Source: Botryllus schlosseri
Taxonomy: Eukaryota; Chordata; Ascidiacea; Stolidobranchia; Styelidae
Direction: 5' to 3'
Assembly: GCA_000444245.1 (NCBI GenBank)
Contig: ATSW01005882.1
Location: 1 to 20,000 of the forward strand
Length of the DNA stretch: 20,000 bases
Positions 17,170 through 20,000 of this stretch are shown in pieces. Within the stretch, counting starts at the first letter, position 1. Each line of letters starts with the position of its first letter. The notes beneath the pieces are model-generated. The model was not told the origin of the DNA. It saw only the letters and a list, made by a program, of their open reading frames with translations, and ran no database searches. The position numbers were made by a program, and so were the translations under genes.

Positions 17170-17828
17170 GGGAGTCGATAGCGAAGTATACTTGTACATT
17201 TTGGAGTACTCAAGTATAGGTTTTGTCTGCTCGCACTATACTTAATCAAGTGATTAACTATTCACACTGCATCTACTTCTATTTCAGAGTTTTCGGTTTA
17301 CAGGTAAACTATACCTTCAATACTTACTTTTTAACTCGCTCGGAAATCATGACTTGTACTTTACTAGACATTTACTGCTACTAAAATGTTGAAATGTACT
17401 GTTTTCGGTTGTCTTGATGAGTGGTGCCAGTTTCATCTATATCCTACGATGTATTTTCGCGCTGCAGAATGACTTATCGCAATAAAAAACAACAAAAATA
17501 CATCGTGAATTTGCGAACTCTCACTGTGCGATATTTTGAGTTTCACGAAGTACCCTTCAAAGTGAGCCTATAGGCTACATGTCGGATATTATCCAAAACC
17601 TCATAAAATTTCACTGCGAGCGAGGAATCCTTTAAAATAAGGTAGAGGTAGTCATTTCCGAATAAGTAAAACGTTAATGCTCTAGGTCTATTTCTGCTTA
17701 ATACTGTAACTATCATGAAGTTGGTGCACTGCAATATCATAAGGACTTGAGAGTATTTGGTGCATGTAGGCAAAAACCTACTTGGGTACTCTGAAGAAGT
17801 TCGAGTACTTCTATACTTAACAACTCTG
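17170..17828. mobile_element. candidate TACTTGAGTA-family element, diverged
   Basis: The left edge GGAGTCGATAGCGAAGTATA leads to GGAGTACTCAAGTATAGGTT. The right edge, read on the minus strand, CAGAGTTGTTAAGTATAGAA leads to CAGAGTACCCAAGTAGGTTT. The two edges align over about 50 bp with gaps. No target duplication was found and no coding sequence was recognised inside. It appears older than the copies at 12441 and 15369. Confidence 0.45.
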
Positions 17829-18326
17829 AAGGTTAGCACAGTTTGTGGTATTTGTATGAAATCGAAATTTGCGTACTTTGTGCTTACCTTATGTTTATAG
17901 TTTTCCTTTTCTCTCTACTTTACAAGATTCAGTGTAGAAGTTTAGTGGAAGTGGAAGAGTTTGATAGAAGCAGTTTTCGATCTGCTTTACGAAATTAAGT
18001 GTAGCCTACTCTCTCCCAATTCGGTATGGAACAGCGTCAAAATCATTACAGAGCAAAAGTGTTCGACAGTTTAATAAGTTTAGCAATCATTTTACAAAAT
18101 GCATGCTGTCAAAAGTCATTGGAAAAGTATTTTTTTTCTACTCTATAAAATCTGATGTGGTTTAGTAAAATTAATAAAATCTTTATTACATCGGAAAAGA
18201 GTAGTTTTCTATCTACTTTACAAAATTCGCTGTAAAGACTGCTACGGTTTAATAAGATTAGCATTCAGTTTACAAAATGTCGGGCGTAACTAAATGAATA
18301 TCATTGCTCACGATCAAATAGTATGG

Positions 18327-18334
18327 ACTGGACC
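18327..18334. repeat. left target-site duplication of GAGTC-rich hAT MITE
   Basis: actggacc, identical to 18914-18921. Confidence 0.88.
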
Positions 18335-18913
18335 CAGATTTGCAACCAAGTCACAAAGCTCCGAGTCACAAGTCAATCCCACTTTTATACTTTTGACTCG
18401 AGTCAAGTTGAGTCATTTTCAATTCACCACCGAGTCAAGTCCGAGTCCAAGTCATCGATCATAGGTTCGAGTCCGAGTCATGGTATTATGACTCAAGTCC
18501 GAGTCCAAGTCATTGTGTTGACTGCTCAGTTTATAGTTAAAGTATTGTTGAACTCACTTTTTATAACTCTGTTTGGTGATATCGAATGGTTCGCATTTAT
18601 AATATATTCATTTTCCTCACTTTTAGCAGTTTCTGGTCGCATTTTCAAGTACCAGTACCAATAGACGAAATCCGAACAGGGTGGTTACTTTACTGTTCCT
18701 CAAAATTACAATGAAATGTTGGTCTGGCCGTCTGACTCTCGAGTCATATAACTTGGTTCGAGTCATGCGCAATGACTCGAGTCCAAGTCGAGTCAATACA
18801 CAGATTGACTCGAGTCGAATCGAGTCATTTCCGTATTTTGAGAAAATGACTCGAGTCAAGTCCAGTCATCAGAAAATCGTGACTCGAGTCTGATTCGAGT
18901 CATTACAACCCTG
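18335..18913. mobile_element. hAT MITE with GAGTC-rich subterminal arrays
   Basis: A 579-bp element. The left end is CAGATTTGCAACCAAGTCAC. The right end, read on the minus strand, is CAGGGTTGTAATGACTCGAA. The ends are diverged but both start CAG, and the 8-bp duplication actggacc is perfect. About 150-200 bp at each end is packed with GAGTCAAGTCCGAGTC and GACTCGAGTC words, while the middle is plain AT-rich sequence with no transposase. Non-autonomous; hAT superfamily by TSD length and CAG ends. Confidence 0.85.
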
Positions 18914-18921
18914 ACTGGACC
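18914..18921. repeat. right target-site duplication of GAGTC-rich hAT MITE
   Basis: actggacc, identical to 18327-18334. Confidence 0.88.
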
Positions 18922-19544
18922 TAACGACACAAGTGAGCAGCTTTGTATGAAAACCCGTTAAATAGAAGTGGAAATAGCCTACAAACATAACTACTTACTT
19001 ACTGAAAAATCGTTATGTAGAAGTGGAGTTAGTCCGCGAACATTAACAAGTTACTTTCTTTGAAATCTCATCGAATAGCAGCATTTGCAGTCTTACTTGT
19101 ACAAATTACTAGCTACATAATACAACAAGTTAACACCAAAATTCGCTGTAGAAGTGTAAGTCAGCTTACAGTCGTCTAGATGTAGCCTTTCTGGTATATT
19201 ATACGTCAAGAATTGTATAGCAATTTATGTGGGTGCTCCGCCTTCGGTGGTGGGGGGATAAGTTTAATTTGAAAAATTAGAGTGTTCAAATCAGGTCGCT
19301 CGCCTTCATAGTGTTGCATGGAATAACGGAATAGGAGCTTTGCTGTATTTTGTTATCCGAGGTAATGATTAATACCGAAAACATGATTTACTTATACATC
19401 TCGACTCATGGAGATGAATAATTTTTAAAAACTCAACTATAGTTTATCGGAACTTCGTGAATTTTTTGATTATACTCCACAAGATTCAGTATACAAGTTT
19501 AGTAGAAGTGTAAGAGTTTAATAGAAGTAGTTAATCAGAGCTTC

Positions 19545-19877
19545 ATGTGATATAATCTCGAATGCTGCAAAGTCAAACTAGTCTTAGCGCGCTTGAATGA
19601 GGAAGATATAAGAAGACCTTGAGAAAACGACTATACTTGCCTCGTAGGTGGATAATTTCCGGGTAAATATGTATCTAGATGGGAATTAGGCGTTCGTTTT
19701 CCTTCATTTGATAATACTTGGCGTGAGCGCTACGGCCTGATAAGATTCTAGGTAGGTACATATTACCAGAAGTTAACACATGTCGATGTAACTTTCCGCA
19801 TTTGCAGCTATAACGATTCGGAATCCAAGAGAAGTTGGTTATTGAGCGAAGTATTCTTGCAAAGCAACAACCAGGGC
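19545..19877. other. no gene seen
   Basis: Spacer with no recognised coding, RNA or repeat content. Confidence 0.35.
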
Positions 19878-20000
19878 CGTAACAGCACTTCGTCAGGCCC
19901 CCCCCAAAACGTTGATCTTGGGCCCCCCATAGGGTGATAAACCTAACTTCTGGGGGGCTTCGCCCCCCAGACCCCCCTCAGCCTTTACCCTGTCTTTGGC
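19873..20000. repeat. GC-rich dispersed repeat, cut by window edge
   Basis: Starts near CAGGGCCGTAACAGCAC, with C-rich runs (GGCCCCCCCC, GGGCCCCCCAT) and a perfect hairpin CTGGGGGGC-TTC-GCCCCCCAG at 19950-19970. GGGGGCTTCGCCCCC-type hairpins recur in many invertebrate genomes as parts of transposable elements. The right boundary is outside the window. Confidence 0.5.

Larger units (their letters stand above)
17900..19540 (+). repeat. degenerate array of short repeats around a hAT MITE
   Basis: Words such as CTACTTTACAAAATTCGCTG, GTAGAAGT, GTTTAATAAGATTAGCA and TTTAGTAGAAGTGTAAGAGT recur in one orientation near 17918, 17988, 18060, 18138, 18220, 18960, 19015, 19140 and 19487. The spacing is irregular and copies are diverged. 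The hAT insertion at 18335-18913 splits the array. Confidence 0.5.

Noticed and set aside
18323-18893. Open frames of 113, 78 and 70 residues rich in Ser/Arg/Glu
   Set aside because: They are read-through of GAGTC-rich arrays in the hAT MITE.
1-20000. Prokaryotic features, CRISPR arrays, rRNA or a novel defence-type system
   Set aside because: Spliced genes, SINEs and LINEs show nuclear animal DNA. Repeats here are transposon ends and degenerate arrays, with no regular spacer pattern.

Overview
This is a eukaryotic, AT-leaning nuclear window. Two multi-exon genes sit in a bed of decayed transposable elements. The organism is probably an invertebrate deuterostome, perhaps a tunicate. The reasons are two introns of only 57 and 63 bp, a collagen-plus-fibrinogen-domain (ficolin-type) gene, and many tRNA-derived SINEs and hAT DNA transposons. 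This placement is inference and no taxonomic marker is present.

Genes. At the left edge (3-1694, +) are the last four exons of a cysteine-rich protein, probably secreted. Its 181 visible residues form two tandem copies of the same six-cysteine module, each split by a phase-2 intron at the same place. At 8155-10157 (-) a five-exon gene codes for a 308-residue ficolin-like lectin: signal peptide, CNMC segment, 13 uninterrupted Gly-X-Y triplets, then a fibrinogen-related domain. All splice phases agree. Its reading frame ends early, next to a local hairpin, and the expected C-terminal motif lies in another frame. The two genes converge on a repeat-filled interval.

1.7-9 kb. The interval is mostly nested hAT elements. 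An outer one (2655-5221; near-matching 8-bp target duplication) was invaded by a 1.29-kb hAT (3714-5004; perfect 22-bp terminal repeats, perfect 8-bp duplication) that still holds a transposase C-terminus. A complete SINE (5989-6258), a LINE reverse-transcriptase 3' end (about 6425-7032, -) and a 514-bp hAT MITE (7041-7554) follow.

10.2-20 kb. I found no convincing host gene. This part holds several copies of a TACTTGAGTA-rich terminal repeat family, a 120-130 bp inverted repeat 3.3 kb apart, two tRNA-related SINE heads, a broken gag-only LTR-retrotransposon fossil (15919-16770), a second hAT MITE with a perfect 8-bp duplication (18335-18913) set in a degenerate array of short repeats, and a GC-rich hairpin repeat running off the right edge.

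The two host genes share no evident pathway beyond both looking secreted. No prokaryotic system, CRISPR array or intact mobile element coding region was seen.
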